Shown piece after piece: positions 41,448-49,930 of a stretch of 64,000 nucleotides of DNA. The notes beneath the pieces are model-generated. The model did no database searches, was not told where the DNA came from, and worked only from the letters and a program-made list of their open reading frames with translations. A program made the position numbers and the translations under genes. Numbering within the stretch: the stretch's first letter is position 1; the number at the start of each line of letters is the position of its first letter. The DNA comes from Breoghania sp963678585 (GTDB lineage Bacteria; Pseudomonadota; Alphaproteobacteria; Rhizobiales; Stappiaceae), in assembly GCA_963678585.2 (NCBI GenBank), contig CAXXGA010000002.1, positions 868,001 to 932,000 of the forward strand. Direction: 5' to 3'.

Positions 41448-42329
41448 TTAGGAGTTGGTGCAGGAGGGTGATTCTTGCTCCGCCGGACTGTTCATCGAGT
41501 CGGCATAGGCTGACGGCGTCGTAGCGTTGCGGACAATGCGGCCGTTCCACTTCAGGATGTCGTGCAACGGGTTTGAGCCGGGGCGTATACGTGCCGTCGT
41601 TTCAACGAGATAACCGCGGTCCGGCGCTGAGCGAACGAGCACGGAAATCTCAAAAAGCCGCCGCGTGGCATCCGCGGAATAGACCGTCCCCGCAACAAGA
41701 CCCGCCTGTGAAATCCGGGTGCGCAGGGCGGGGCGGACGGAGCCTCGATTGAGGGCGGAAAGGTGGCTGTTCACGGTGATGTCGGGGCTCAGCGTGCCAT
41801 AGAGCGCGGTGCTCACGCCGGGCAATTGCGCGAGTTCCTCGACAAGCCGGAAACCGCTCGTTCTGCGCCGTGCAAGGATCGAACTGACGATTTCCGCCGC
41901 GTTTTCCTCATCCGTCTGACCGCCAAGAAGGGCTTCAAGCAACGTGTCCGGGGCGGTGTTGAGATCGACCCGCCCGGCGACATCCTGCATGGCGATGACG
42001 AGGACGGTCTCCCCGTCGAGACGGCAGGTAAAAGGCGTGCCGTTGACGGGGCTGCGGGCCGCGATTTCCTCGTCCAGCGCGACATGTCCGGCAAGCCGCG
42101 CAACGGCGATGGCAACGCCCGCTTCTGCGGCTCGTTCGGCGCGTGCGCTTTGAACCTCGCGGGCAATACGCAGGGTGCGGTTCTGGACCACGCCCGCAAA
42201 TCCCGCCAGAATGGTCGCCAGCAGCGTGAGGCTCAAAAGCACGGTCACGATGGAAAACCCGCGCTTTCCCGACTTGCCTCGGTTCAGGGCTGGAAACAGG
42301 CTTTTCAGCGGGGTTTGGAAGCGTTTCAT
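41448..42329 (-). CDS. gspK: Type II secretion minor pseudopilin GspK
   Basis: About 293 residues from the ATG at 42329. The prepilin cleavage site is K-R-G before F-S-I-V-T-V-L-L-S-L; position +5 is Thr, not Glu, which is the known exception for GspK. The large globular domain holds a helix-hairpin-helix-like segment (VAGRVDLNTAPDTLLEALL). GspK caps the pseudopilus tip together with GspI and GspJ. An in-frame start at 42416 would add 29 residues, but that would overlap the divergent prepilin peptidase gene and put an unusually long leader before the cleavage site. Confidence 0.88.
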   Translation of the reverse strand: MKRFQTPLKSLFPALNRGKSGKRGFSIVTVLLSLTLLATILAGFAGVVQNRTLRIAREVQSARAERAAEAGVAIAVARLAGHVALDEEIAARSPVNGTPFTCRLDGETVLVIAMQDVAGRVDLNTAPDTLLEALLGGQTDEENAAEIVSSILARRRTSGFRLVEELAQLPGVSTALYGTLSPDITVNSHLSALNRGSVRPALRTRISQAGLVAGTVYSADATRRLFEISVLVRSAPDRGYLVETTARIRPGSNPLHDILKWNGRIVRNATTPSAYADSMNSPAEQESPSCTNS

Positions 42330-42365
42330 CAGGTCCGACGGGCCCAGTTCCAACAAGAATCCATC

Positions 42366-43013
42366 ATGGTAACTCAACGGCACCAAGTCATAGCAGAGAC
42401 CGTTAGCGCAGGACATGTCGCAGGCTCAGCGGGAAAGCCCCGCCGGACGGGCCGTCGCTCGGTTAGCCGCGCGCTGCTCGCTCTGCGCTTCGCCGTGCTG
42501 CTGGCGGCAATCGCCGGGCTCGGCTGGGCGGTGCGGGGCGGCTATCCGCTGCCCGCGTTTGTTGCCGGGGCCGTTTTGGCCCTGTTCCTGTGCTGGGCGG
42601 CGGCGCTGGACGCGCATGATTTCATCGTGCCCGATACGGCAAGTCTCGGCCTCATTCCGCTGGGGCTCGGCGCCACCTGGCTGCTTGATCCGGCATCCGT
42701 GACGGCGCATGCGGTGGCGGCACTTGCCGGGGGAGGGCTCCTGCTTGGGGTGGCTGCAATCTACCGACATTTTCGCGGGCGCGAGGGGCTGGGGCTCGGC
42801 GATATCAAGCTTTTTGCGGCAGCCGGAGCCTGGCTCGGGCCTGAGGGCCTGCCGGGCGCGCTGCTGATCGGGTCTCTTGCGGCAATCGCGGTTTTGCTGG
42901 TGCGTCGGGTGAGCGGCGGGCGGCGTCACCTGAGGCGGCGCATCCCTTTCGCGCCCTTTCTGGCGATTGGCATCTGGACGATCTGGGTTTTCGGGCCGAT
43001 TACTTTGGGTTAA
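42366..43013 (+). CDS. gspO: Prepilin peptidase GspO/PulO, catalytic domain only
   Basis: 215 residues. Multi-pass membrane aspartic protease of family A24: first catalytic Asp in LDAHDFIVPD (about Asp82) and second in GLGD (Asp146). The N-terminal cytoplasmic methylase domain with paired cysteines found in full-length PilD/PulO is absent, as in short archaeal and alphaproteobacterial enzymes. It would cut the leaders of GspG, GspI, GspJ and GspK encoded around it. The start at ATG 42366 is only 36 bases from the divergent gspK start; the first 40 residues are polar and poorly conserved, so a later start is possible. Confidence 0.82.
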   Translation: MVTQRHQVIAETVSAGHVAGSAGKPRRTGRRSVSRALLALRFAVLLAAIAGLGWAVRGGYPLPAFVAGAVLALFLCWAAALDAHDFIVPDTASLGLIPLGLGATWLLDPASVTAHAVAALAGGGLLLGVAAIYRHFRGREGLGLGDIKLFAAAGAWLGPEGLPGALLIGSLAAIAVLLVRRVSGGRRHLRRRIPFAPFLAIGIWTIWVFGPITLG

Positions 43014-43076
43014 GTGACTCGGCATGTGGCGAGGGGCCAAGGACTACGGGCCACCGGACGGAACCTGAGGGGAAAT

Positions 43077-43547
43077 ATGGCGGATACGGGCAGGGCGCAG
43101 GGCGAGAGGGAAACGAACAGGCGACGTCTTCGCCGCAAGGCCGCACGGCGCGGGTTTTCGCTGCTGGAAGTGCTGGTGGTGCTGGCCATCATCGCGCTTG
43201 TGGCCGGGGTCGTCGGCCCGCGCGCGATCAACTATTTCTCCCGCGCCAAGACCAAGACTGCCGCTCTCCAGATCAAGGAAATCGAGAGCTCTCTTGAACT
43301 CTATTTCCTCGATACCGGGCGCTATCCGGGCGAGGATACGGGCCTTGGCGCGCTTGTCAGCGCGCCGCCCGCCGAAACCCGCTGGAACGGCCCCTATCTG
43401 AAGCAGTCCTCTGCCCTGACCGATCCATGGAACCGGCCCTATCGCTACCGCTATCCCGGACAACACGCCGAATTCGACGTCTTCACGCTCGGCCGCGACG
43501 GCTCGGAAGGCGGAACGGGTGAAGATCAGGACGTCGGGAACTGGTGA
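43077..43547 (+). CDS. gspG: Type II secretion major pseudopilin GspG
   Basis: 156 residues from ATG 43077, chosen because GAGGGGAAA lies just before it. A basic leader of about 25 residues ends in A-R-R-G before F-S-L-L-E-V-L-V-V-L-A-I-I, with the conserved Glu at +5. The C-terminal part (D-T-G-R-Y-P, L-T-D-P-W-N-R-P-Y, D-G-S-E-G-G-T-G-E-D-Q-D) is the calcium-binding GspG fold. It makes the shaft of the pseudopilus. Same strand as gspO, 63 bases downstream, so probably one transcript. Confidence 0.93.
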   Translation: MADTGRAQGERETNRRRLRRKAARRGFSLLEVLVVLAIIALVAGVVGPRAINYFSRAKTKTAALQIKEIESSLELYFLDTGRYPGEDTGLGALVSAPPAETRWNGPYLKQSSALTDPWNRPYRYRYPGQHAEFDVFTLGRDGSEGGTGEDQDVGNW

Positions 43548-43573
43548 GCCGTGACAGCCGGTAGCGCCCGGCC

Positions 43574-44179
43574 TCACTGCACCTTCGGGCGAACAATGAC
43601 CGTCATGTCCTCAGCCGGTCCGCCCTTCGCATTCTCCTTGAAGGACAGCGAAATATCGATGCGGTCGGGCAGGTGGGGCTGATCGCTCCATTCCTCCTGC
43701 CAGCGCGACTGATCCTGATCGAGCAAGCGTCCGTGGTAGCGCACGGATATGCCCGTCAGTCCTTGCAGGATCTTGCGTTCTCCCGATGTCGCGCGACCGG
43801 GAAAATCCGGGGAGAGACCGACGGTCATGAAGTCCGTTCCGGATACGTGCGAAAAGGCAATCCGCCAAGGCTGATCGGTGGCGTAGCCCGGCGCGGAGCG
43901 CAGCACGATGACGGAGAAGCCGTCCGGCTGGCCGTTGAAGGCGGGCTGTGCGCCGGAGACGCGCGGGAAGGTGAGGGCCTGGGAAAGGCTGTCACGGATG
44001 AACCCGATTTCGCTGAGCCTCTGGCCGTTATCCGGGATCGCGCCCGCCCGTTCCCACACGCGGTTGCCGAAGGCGAGCGATCCGGCGATGAAGCTTGCGA
44101 TCACCGACAGAAGCGCCATGGCGATCAAAAGTTCCATCACGGCAAAGCCTCTCCGTCGCCTCCCAGCTCGCCGCCTCAT
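43574..44179 (-). CDS. gspJ: Type II secretion minor pseudopilin GspJ
   Basis: 201 residues. Leader R-R-R-R-G, then F-A-V-M-E-L-L-I-A-M-A-L-L with Glu at +5, then a beta-rich domain with T-G-I-S-V-R-Y near residue 150, as in GspJ. It forms the tip complex with GspI and GspK. The ATG overlaps the gspI stop by 4 bases. It is the last gene of the minus-strand gspE-F-I-J run and faces gspG convergently with a 26-base gap. Confidence 0.85.
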   Translation of the reverse strand: MRRRAGRRRRGFAVMELLIAMALLSVIASFIAGSLAFGNRVWERAGAIPDNGQRLSEIGFIRDSLSQALTFPRVSGAQPAFNGQPDGFSVIVLRSAPGYATDQPWRIAFSHVSGTDFMTVGLSPDFPGRATSGERKILQGLTGISVRYHGRLLDQDQSRWQEEWSDQPHLPDRIDISLSFKENAKGGPAEDMTVIVRPKVQ

Positions 44180-44586
44180 TGCCCGTTCCCCTCACGCTCG
44201 ACCCGCAACGTGGAAAGACTGAGCACCGGGTTCACATGCGCCGTATCCGCGTTGCGATAGGCGGCGATCTCGATGCGAAAGAGCGCGACCTGACCGCCGG
44301 ATTGCCCGATTGCCCGCACGCGCCGGATCGTGCGCAGGCGCTGATAGCCCGCGCCAAGCGCAGCGGTGTCGGAGCCGGGCGTTAGCGTGGACGCGCTGAG
44401 CGTTGCATCCATTTCCGATTGCAGCGCCTCCAGCACATCGCGTGCAGCTTCGGCCCGTGCGAGGTTCGATGCGCCGGAGCCCGTAATCCGGTAGGCGGCG
44501 GCCAGCATCACCGCGAGGATGGCGAAGGCCACAAGCGTTTCCAGCAGGATGAAGCCGCGGCGGCGGCTCTTGGCGGGGGCCGTCAT
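44176..44586 (-). CDS. gspI: Type II secretion minor pseudopilin GspI
   Basis: About 136 residues. Leader K-S-R-R-R-G then F-I-L-L-E-T-L-V-A-F-A-I-L with Glu at +5, and the short GspI globular domain. I use the ATG at 44586, just after the gspF stop; a TTG at 44592, overlapping that stop as TTGA, would add two residues. No gspH gene lies between gspG and gspI, where it usually sits. Confidence 0.85.
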   Translation of the reverse strand: MTAPAKSRRRGFILLETLVAFAILAVMLAAAYRITGSGASNLARAEAARDVLEALQSEMDATLSASTLTPGSDTAALGAGYQRLRTIRRVRAIGQSGGQVALFRIEIAAYRNADTAHVNPVLSLSTLRVEREGNGQ

Positions 44587-44588
44587 GC

Positions 44589-45794
44589 TCAAAACGCCAG
44601 ATCGTTGACGCTGAGCACCGCGTCCATGATGACGAGAATGAAACTGCCGACGCCAAGGCCGATGGCGAGCGTCAGGATCGGCGGCACGAGCTGGAAGATG
44701 ATCTGGATCTGGCGCCCGGATTCCGCCTCCAGCACCTTGCCCGCATGATCGAGCATGTCGGGCAGCGTGCCGGTCTCCTCGCCGATACGCACCATGCGGC
44801 GCGCGATCATCGGGATGTGCGGCGCGGCATCGAGCGTCGTTGCGAAGCGCTCGCCGTTTCGAAGCGCGGCGATGGCTTGCCCGATCGTGTGGCGATAGCT
44901 GCGCGAGGCGAGCGTTCCCTTGGTCGTTTCCAGCGCATGTTCCAGCGAGACGCCGTTTCGCAGCATCGTGCCAAGCGTGCGGGCGAAGCGTGCGATCTCG
45001 ATGTTGGCCTTCAGTCTGCCGATGAGCGGCAGGGCGAAAAGGGTCTTCTCGACGGCCCCGCCCACGGCCTCGGTACGAAGGGCGCGATAGAGGGCGAGCC
45101 CGCCCGCAGCCAGCCCCGCAAGCAGGATCATCCAGTAGTCCGCGATGAAGGCTTTGGCGGCGGTGATGAAGGCGATGATGGCGGGCATCTCCTGCCCGGC
45201 ATTTTCAAACAGCGGCGCGACGGCTGGCACCAGAATCGTGGCGATGACCATCACCACCGCAAGGGAGGTGAGGAACAGGATGGAGGGATAGAGCAGGCCG
45301 GAGCGGATGCGGGACCGGGTTTCCTGTTCGCGTTCCAGATGGTCCGCCAGTTCGCCCAGAACGGCGGCCAACGCGCCGGAACGTTCGCCCGCCAGAACGA
45401 GGCTTCGATAGGCAGGCGGCGCGAGGCCGGGCACACGTTCCAGCGCATCGGAAAGATCTGCACCGTTGAGGATCGCCTCGTGAACCCTGGCAAGCGCCGT
45501 GCGAGATCGGGCGCGCTTTTCGCTGTCGCGCGCTATCGCCACCGCATCGATGACGGGAACATGGGAGGCGGTGAGGCTCGCCATCATGCGGGTGAAACGG
45601 GCGAGAAGCTTGGCATCGCGCGCACCCGCGGCTGCCTTTGCCGCATCGCGCGGGGCCGCGCCTGCCGCGATTTCCACCGGCACCAGCCCGCGTTCGCGCA
45701 AATGTGCAAACGCCGCCGTTTCCGATGCCGCATCGAGCTGGCCGGAAACGAGCGCGCCGGTCGCGGAATAGGCTTTGTAAGCGAATTCGGCCAT
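44589..45794 (-). CDS. gspF: Type II secretion inner-membrane platform protein GspF
   Basis: 401 residues. Two cytoplasmic GspF domains (about 60-190 and 260-390, the second with the A-x-x-x-L-x-N-G-E-R-F motif), with three membrane helices (about 170-190, 215-235, 370-390). A short N-terminal segment M-A-E-F-A-Y-K-A-Y is typical. It links the GspE ATPase to the pseudopilus. Starts 17 bases after the gspE stop. Confidence 0.93.
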   Translation of the reverse strand: MAEFAYKAYSATGALVSGQLDAASETAAFAHLRERGLVPVEIAAGAAPRDAAKAAAGARDAKLLARFTRMMASLTASHVPVIDAVAIARDSEKRARSRTALARVHEAILNGADLSDALERVPGLAPPAYRSLVLAGERSGALAAVLGELADHLEREQETRSRIRSGLLYPSILFLTSLAVVMVIATILVPAVAPLFENAGQEMPAIIAFITAAKAFIADYWMILLAGLAAGGLALYRALRTEAVGGAVEKTLFALPLIGRLKANIEIARFARTLGTMLRNGVSLEHALETTKGTLASRSYRHTIGQAIAALRNGERFATTLDAAPHIPMIARRMVRIGEETGTLPDMLDHAGKVLEAESGRQIQIIFQLVPPILTLAIGLGVGSFILVIMDAVLSVNDLAF

Positions 45795-45811
45795 GCCTTT
45801 TTGCGCGCCCC

Positions 45812-47473
45812 CTAGATGCTTCGCCCGGCGACGCTGAGGACTTCCTCCAGCGAGGTGCGTCCCTCGCGGGCAAGGCGCAAGCCATCGTCCACCAGCCGGA
45901 AATTCCCCGCCTGACGCGCGGCGTCCCCGATGGCCGCCTCGCCGTGACCGGCCAGAATATGCTCGCGCACGGTGGCATCGATGGGCACCAGTTCGCAGAT
46001 GACCTTGCGCCCGTAATAGCCCGTGCCCCGGCAGGAGGGGCAGCCGACCGGCTTGCGGTAATGCGCCTGTCGCCCCGCCGCCTCATCGGCTTTCCGAATG
46101 GCGGGCGGCACAAGCGCCGCGTCGAGCGGTTCGGAGCAGGCCGGACACAGGATACGCACGAGGCGTTGGGAGAGAACGGCACGCACGCAGGCCGCCACCA
46201 GATAGGCGGGTGTACCCATTTCGATGAGCCGGGTGATGGCGGCGGCGGCGTTGTTGGTATGCAGCGTGGAAAGAACGAGATGGCCCGTCAGCGAGGCGCG
46301 GATGGCGATTTCGGCGGTTTCCAGATCGCGGATTTCGCCGATCATCACGATATCGGGGTCCTGGCGCAGGATGGAGCGCAGCGCATTGGCGAAATCGAGC
46401 CCGATTTCCGACTGCACCTGAACCTGATTGATGCCGGGAAGGCGGATTTCCACCGGGTCCTCGACCGAGATGAGCTTCTTGTCGCGCGAATTGAGCTGGC
46501 GCAGCGCGGTGTAGAGCGTCGTCGTCTTGCCGGAGCCCGTGGGCCCGGTGACGAGGAAGATGCCGTTCGGGTTGGCGAGAATGTCGGAAAGCGTGTCGCG
46601 CAACGCGTCGGTGAAGCCGAGGTTCGCCCAGTCGAGCCCGGTCTCGTCGCGGCGAAGCAGGCGGATGACGGTGCTCTCGCCGTGCATGGTGGGCAGGGTG
46701 GAGATACGCAGATCCGTGTCGCGTCCGCGGAGCGTCACCGTCACGCGTCCGTCCTGCGGCAGGCGGCGCTCGGTAATGTCCATGCGCGCCATGATCTTCA
46801 CGCGCGAGACGACCGCCGCGCGCCGCTCGCTGTCCACGGTTTCCAGATCGTGCAGGTGCCCGTCGATGCGCAAGCGCACGAGAAGGCCGTGGGTATCCGG
46901 CTCCAGATGGACATCGGAGGCCCCGCGCTCCAGCGCCTGCGAGAGGATCGCGTTGACGTGCTGGATCACCGGGCCCTCGTTGGCGAGTGCGCGCAGGTGC
47001 TCCACATCCGACTGGCTGACGGCGGCCCCCGATGGTGCGCGCATGTCGGCCTCCACGGCGACGGGCTCGTAAAGCGCCTTCAGGAGGTCCGCGATTTCCT
47101 TGCGGCTGGCGGCGACGGGGCGGATTTCCGCATCGAGCAGATAGCCGATGGCCGAAATCGCTTCCCCGTCGAGAGGATCGGCCATGGCGACGTCGAGCCG
47201 CCCCGCTTCATGCGCCAGAGGCACGACGGAATTGGCGGTCAGAAAGCTTGAGGAAAGCAGGTCTACCAGCACCGGGGCGGGTGGCGTCATGGCGGGCTGG
47301 AAGCGGGGGATTTTAAGCCACGCGGCCCAGAAGCCGGCGAGATCCGCATCGCCCATGAGGCCGAGTTCGGTCAGCACCGTGTCGAAGCGCGCGGAGGTCT
47401 GCGCCTGCGCCCGGCGCGCTCGTTCCACTGCGGCACTGTCGAGGATCTTCATTTCCAGCAAAGCTGCCGACAT
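45812..47473 (-). CDS. gspE: Type II secretion ATPase GspE
   Basis: 553 residues from ATG 47473. N-terminal N1E domain (1-140), then the ATPase: Walker A GPTGSGKTT (310-318), Asp box around D-I-V-M-I-G-E-I-R-D, His box with S-T-L-H-T-N-N-A and a zinc tetracysteine motif C-x2-C ... C-x2-C (CPAC and CPSC) near the end. It drives pseudopilus assembly. The frame extends upstream to 47869, but that part overlaps the divergent gspL gene and does not look like protein of this family, so I start at 47473. Confidence 0.92.
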   Translation of the reverse strand: MSAALLEMKILDSAAVERARRAQAQTSARFDTVLTELGLMGDADLAGFWAAWLKIPRFQPAMTPPAPVLVDLLSSSFLTANSVVPLAHEAGRLDVAMADPLDGEAISAIGYLLDAEIRPVAASRKEIADLLKALYEPVAVEADMRAPSGAAVSQSDVEHLRALANEGPVIQHVNAILSQALERGASDVHLEPDTHGLLVRLRIDGHLHDLETVDSERRAAVVSRVKIMARMDITERRLPQDGRVTVTLRGRDTDLRISTLPTMHGESTVIRLLRRDETGLDWANLGFTDALRDTLSDILANPNGIFLVTGPTGSGKTTTLYTALRQLNSRDKKLISVEDPVEIRLPGINQVQVQSEIGLDFANALRSILRQDPDIVMIGEIRDLETAEIAIRASLTGHLVLSTLHTNNAAAAITRLIEMGTPAYLVAACVRAVLSQRLVRILCPACSEPLDAALVPPAIRKADEAAGRQAHYRKPVGCPSCRGTGYYGRKVICELVPIDATVREHILAGHGEAAIGDAARQAGNFRLVDDGLRLAREGRTSLEEVLSVAGRSI

Positions 47474-47640
47474 GGTATCTACGAGCTTCGCCTGGCTTGG
47501 TCCGACCTGATTCAACTGTGAAACGCTCCGATATCGGTTCTTGCTGGAAGTATCGTCTATTCTAACAATTCGGCAGGGCGCGGATATGACCGAAGAGATT
47601 CGGTTTTCCCGTGGGACACCCCCAATAGAACACAACGTGC
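47474..47640. promoter_or_regulatory. Divergent promoter region gspE / gspL
   Basis: 167 bases between two divergent operons that start with gspE (minus) and gspL (plus). It is richer in AT than its flanks around 47530-47575. I could not place a -35/-10 pair with confidence on either strand. Confidence 0.35.
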
Positions 47641-48729
47641 ATGGCCAGACTAACTGACAATTCTTCTCTGCCGTGGCTTCAAGATGGCGTGCTTGCGTTC
47701 TGGTCCTGGTGGCGGGGGGAACTCGCCGCGAGCTTCGCGCCGCTGCTGCGCCGGGCGGGAGCACGCAAGACGTCCGGCCTGCGCATCCGCCTCTCCCGCA
47801 GCGAGGAAAGGGGCGTTGGCGAGGGGCGGGGCCTTTCCGCAACGCTCGAGGGGGAAAGCTGGCAGGCACTCGTCAAGACCCTTGCAAGGGCGCACCGCCG
47901 TGCGCAGCCGCTGGTTCTGGAACTGGCCGCCGACCTCGTGCTTGTCCGCAGGCAGACCTATCCCGCAGGCGCGCTCTCCAAGCTCGATGACATCGTGGCG
48001 CTCGATATCGCGCAGTCCACGCCGTTTTCCGGGGCAAGTGCGGTCTGGCGCTGGCAGGTTACGGGCCGGGCGGGCAAGCAGATCGAGGTGGAGACGGTCA
48101 TCCTGCGCCGCGATCTCGTCATGCAGATCCTGTCGCTCGCCTCTGCCAACGGGCTCGGCGTCGGTGAAATCGTCTATCGCGGGGCCGATGGGGCGCGGGT
48201 GCTGTCGCTGATGCGGCTTGAGACGCCGGACGACCGGTCCCGCCATCGCTGGCGGCGGATCAATATGGGGCTCGCCGCACTCGTGCTGGTGCTGGCCACA
48301 AGCCTCGCGGGCCTCACCTACTGGCAGCGGGAGGCGGCCCTTGAGGGCGCGCAGGCGCGGCTTGAGGAACTGAAGGCGCGCGCCATTCGCCTTCGCCGCG
48401 CACAGGCAGATGCGGTTGCCGAATATGACGCGAGCATCGCGCTCCTGCGCGAAAAGGCGGCGACGCCGCAGGTCAATGCCGTGTGGAATGCGCTGTCGGC
48501 CGCGCTGCCGGATACGGTGTTCCTGAGTTCGCTGGAGATCGGGTCGGGCAAGGGACGGATCGCCGGTTTCGCGCGTTCCGCAGCCCCCCTGATTGCCCGC
48601 CTTGAGGAACTGGACGAGGTGGCCGACGTTGCCTTCGCCTCGCCGGTGATGATCAATCCCGATGACCGGTTGGAGCGTTTCGACATCACCTTCGCGCTTG
48701 AGGCAGGGGAGGGCACGGGCAATGACTGA
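47641..48729 (+). CDS. gspL: Type II secretion protein GspL (PilN-like)
   Basis: 362 residues. A cytoplasmic N-terminal half (about 1-205) of the GspL/PilM-like type, one membrane helix (about 208-228, M-G-L-A-A-L-V-L-V-L-A) and a periplasmic part with coiled coil and a ferredoxin-like PilN fold (S-A-A-L-P-D-T-V-F-L near residue 290). It anchors GspE to the inner membrane. It overlaps gspM by 8 bases. I see no good ribosome site before the ATG. Confidence 0.82.
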   Translation: MARLTDNSSLPWLQDGVLAFWSWWRGELAASFAPLLRRAGARKTSGLRIRLSRSEERGVGEGRGLSATLEGESWQALVKTLARAHRRAQPLVLELAADLVLVRRQTYPAGALSKLDDIVALDIAQSTPFSGASAVWRWQVTGRAGKQIEVETVILRRDLVMQILSLASANGLGVGEIVYRGADGARVLSLMRLETPDDRSRHRWRRINMGLAALVLVLATSLAGLTYWQREAALEGAQARLEELKARAIRLRRAQADAVAEYDASIALLREKAATPQVNAVWNALSAALPDTVFLSSLEIGSGKGRIAGFARSAAPLIARLEELDEVADVAFASPVMINPDDRLERFDITFALEAGEGTGND

Positions 48730-49297
48730 CATGACCGCCACCCTGCGCCTGGGGCTCAGCCGCCTCGCCGCGCTCGGCCTGCTGGCGCTCGTCCTGTGGT
48801 TTGCCGCAACCGCGGTTCTCATCCCCGGCTATGAGCGCTACGCAGCCCTTGGCGGGGAAATCGACGACGTGCGCCACCAGCTTGGACGGGTGGAGGCGAT
48901 CCTTGCATCCGCCGACGCCGCCGCACCGGAAGTTGCCTCCGACACATCGGGGCAGGGCTGGAGCGGGCAGAGCCGGTCCATCGTCGCCGCCGGGGTGCAG
49001 GAATTCCTGCAGGCGCGCGCAAGGGAGCATAATGTCTCCGTGATCAGCATCTCGCCGCTGAACCCGCGCCGCATTCAGCCATATGATGCTTTGGGCCTGC
49101 GCGTTGAATGCGAAGGCGAGATCGGTGCGATCCGCGATCTGATCGGGGCCATCGAGAACGCAGAGCCCTATCTCTTCATTCTGGGCGCTGACCTGCGACG
49201 CCAGCAGATTTTCGGTCAGCCCCGGCCGGGCCAGAAGCTGCCGCTGGCTGCCCGGCTCGATATCTACGCGCCCTATGCCTTGCAGGAGGGATCATGA
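48722..49297 (+). CDS. gspM: Type II secretion protein GspM (PilO-like)
   Basis: 191 residues from ATG 48722, which overlaps the end of gspL. One N-terminal membrane helix (about 13-33, A-A-L-G-L-L-A-L-V-L-W-F), a coiled-coil stretch and a small PilO/GspM-type ferredoxin-like domain (V-I-S-I-S-P-L-N-P, I-R-D-L-I-G-A-I-E). Pairs with GspL in the inner-membrane platform. Its stop overlaps the next gene by 4 bases. Confidence 0.82.
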   Translation: MTDMTATLRLGLSRLAALGLLALVLWFAATAVLIPGYERYAALGGEIDDVRHQLGRVEAILASADAAAPEVASDTSGQGWSGQSRSIVAAGVQEFLQARAREHNVSVISISPLNPRRIQPYDALGLRVECEGEIGAIRDLIGAIENAEPYLFILGADLRRQQIFGQPRPGQKLPLAARLDIYAPYALQEGS

Positions 49298-49842
49298 CCG
49301 CCCGCCTGCCGTCCGTGTTCACGACGCTTGCACTGCTTGCCCTCGCGGGTCTGCTCGGGCTGACGCTTGTCGAGCGTGTGAGCCAGCCGGTCGATGTCTC
49401 GCCCATCCGGGCCGATATTCGCGATACCTCATCTGCGGACCTGCTGCCCGCCGATATGCCCGAATGGCAGGGCCTCGATGTGGCGCGCCTCACCGCAATC
49501 GTCGAGGCTCCGCTCTTCATCGAAGGACGGCGCATGCCCGACGATATCCGCGATGAAGTGCGCGAGGCGGAAGCTGCGCCCGAACCGCAGGCTGCGCCGT
49601 CGTTCCCGGTTGAGGAGCCCGACGTGGCGCTGAGGGGTGTGCTGATTACCTCCAGCGAGAGTAAGGCATTGCTGTCCACGCTGGGGTCTGGCGCGGAAAG
49701 CTGGGTGATGGCAGGCGATGAGGTCGGCGAGTGGAAGGTCGCGGTCATAGCCGGCGATCACGTGATCCTGCGCCATCAGGATCAGGAACGGCGGCTGGAT
49801 CTGCACGCCGCTACCCAAGGCGGACAATCGGGCGGGCAATAG
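49294..49842 (+). CDS. gspC: GspC-like type II secretion protein (HR domain, no PDZ)
   Basis: 182 residues. One N-terminal membrane helix (about 7-25), a proline-rich linker (to about 100) and one beta-sandwich-like domain beginning V-A-L-R-G-V-L-I and containing V-M-A-G-D-E-V-G-E-W-K-V, the GspC/GspP homology region that contacts the secretin N0 domain. Classical GspC is about 270-300 residues with a C-terminal PDZ or coiled coil; neither is here. The position after gspL-gspM with ATGA overlap supports the call; GspN is a less likely alternative. Confidence 0.72.
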   Translation: MTARLPSVFTTLALLALAGLLGLTLVERVSQPVDVSPIRADIRDTSSADLLPADMPEWQGLDVARLTAIVEAPLFIEGRRMPDDIRDEVREAEAAPEPQAAPSFPVEEPDVALRGVLITSSESKALLSTLGSGAESWVMAGDEVGEWKVAVIAGDHVILRHQDQERRLDLHAATQGGQSGGQ

Positions 49843-49930
49843 GAGCCTATGCCTTTGCGGCATTTTGCTTTTCCCACGCGCGGCCATCCCGGTTAGTCTG
49901 AAGCCCCCACATTCCGGTCCCGGACATGTC

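Noticed and set aside
47474..47869. Longer N-terminus for GspE
   Set aside because: It would overlap the gspL gene head to head, and the extra residues are Arg/Pro/Cys-rich and unlike the family.
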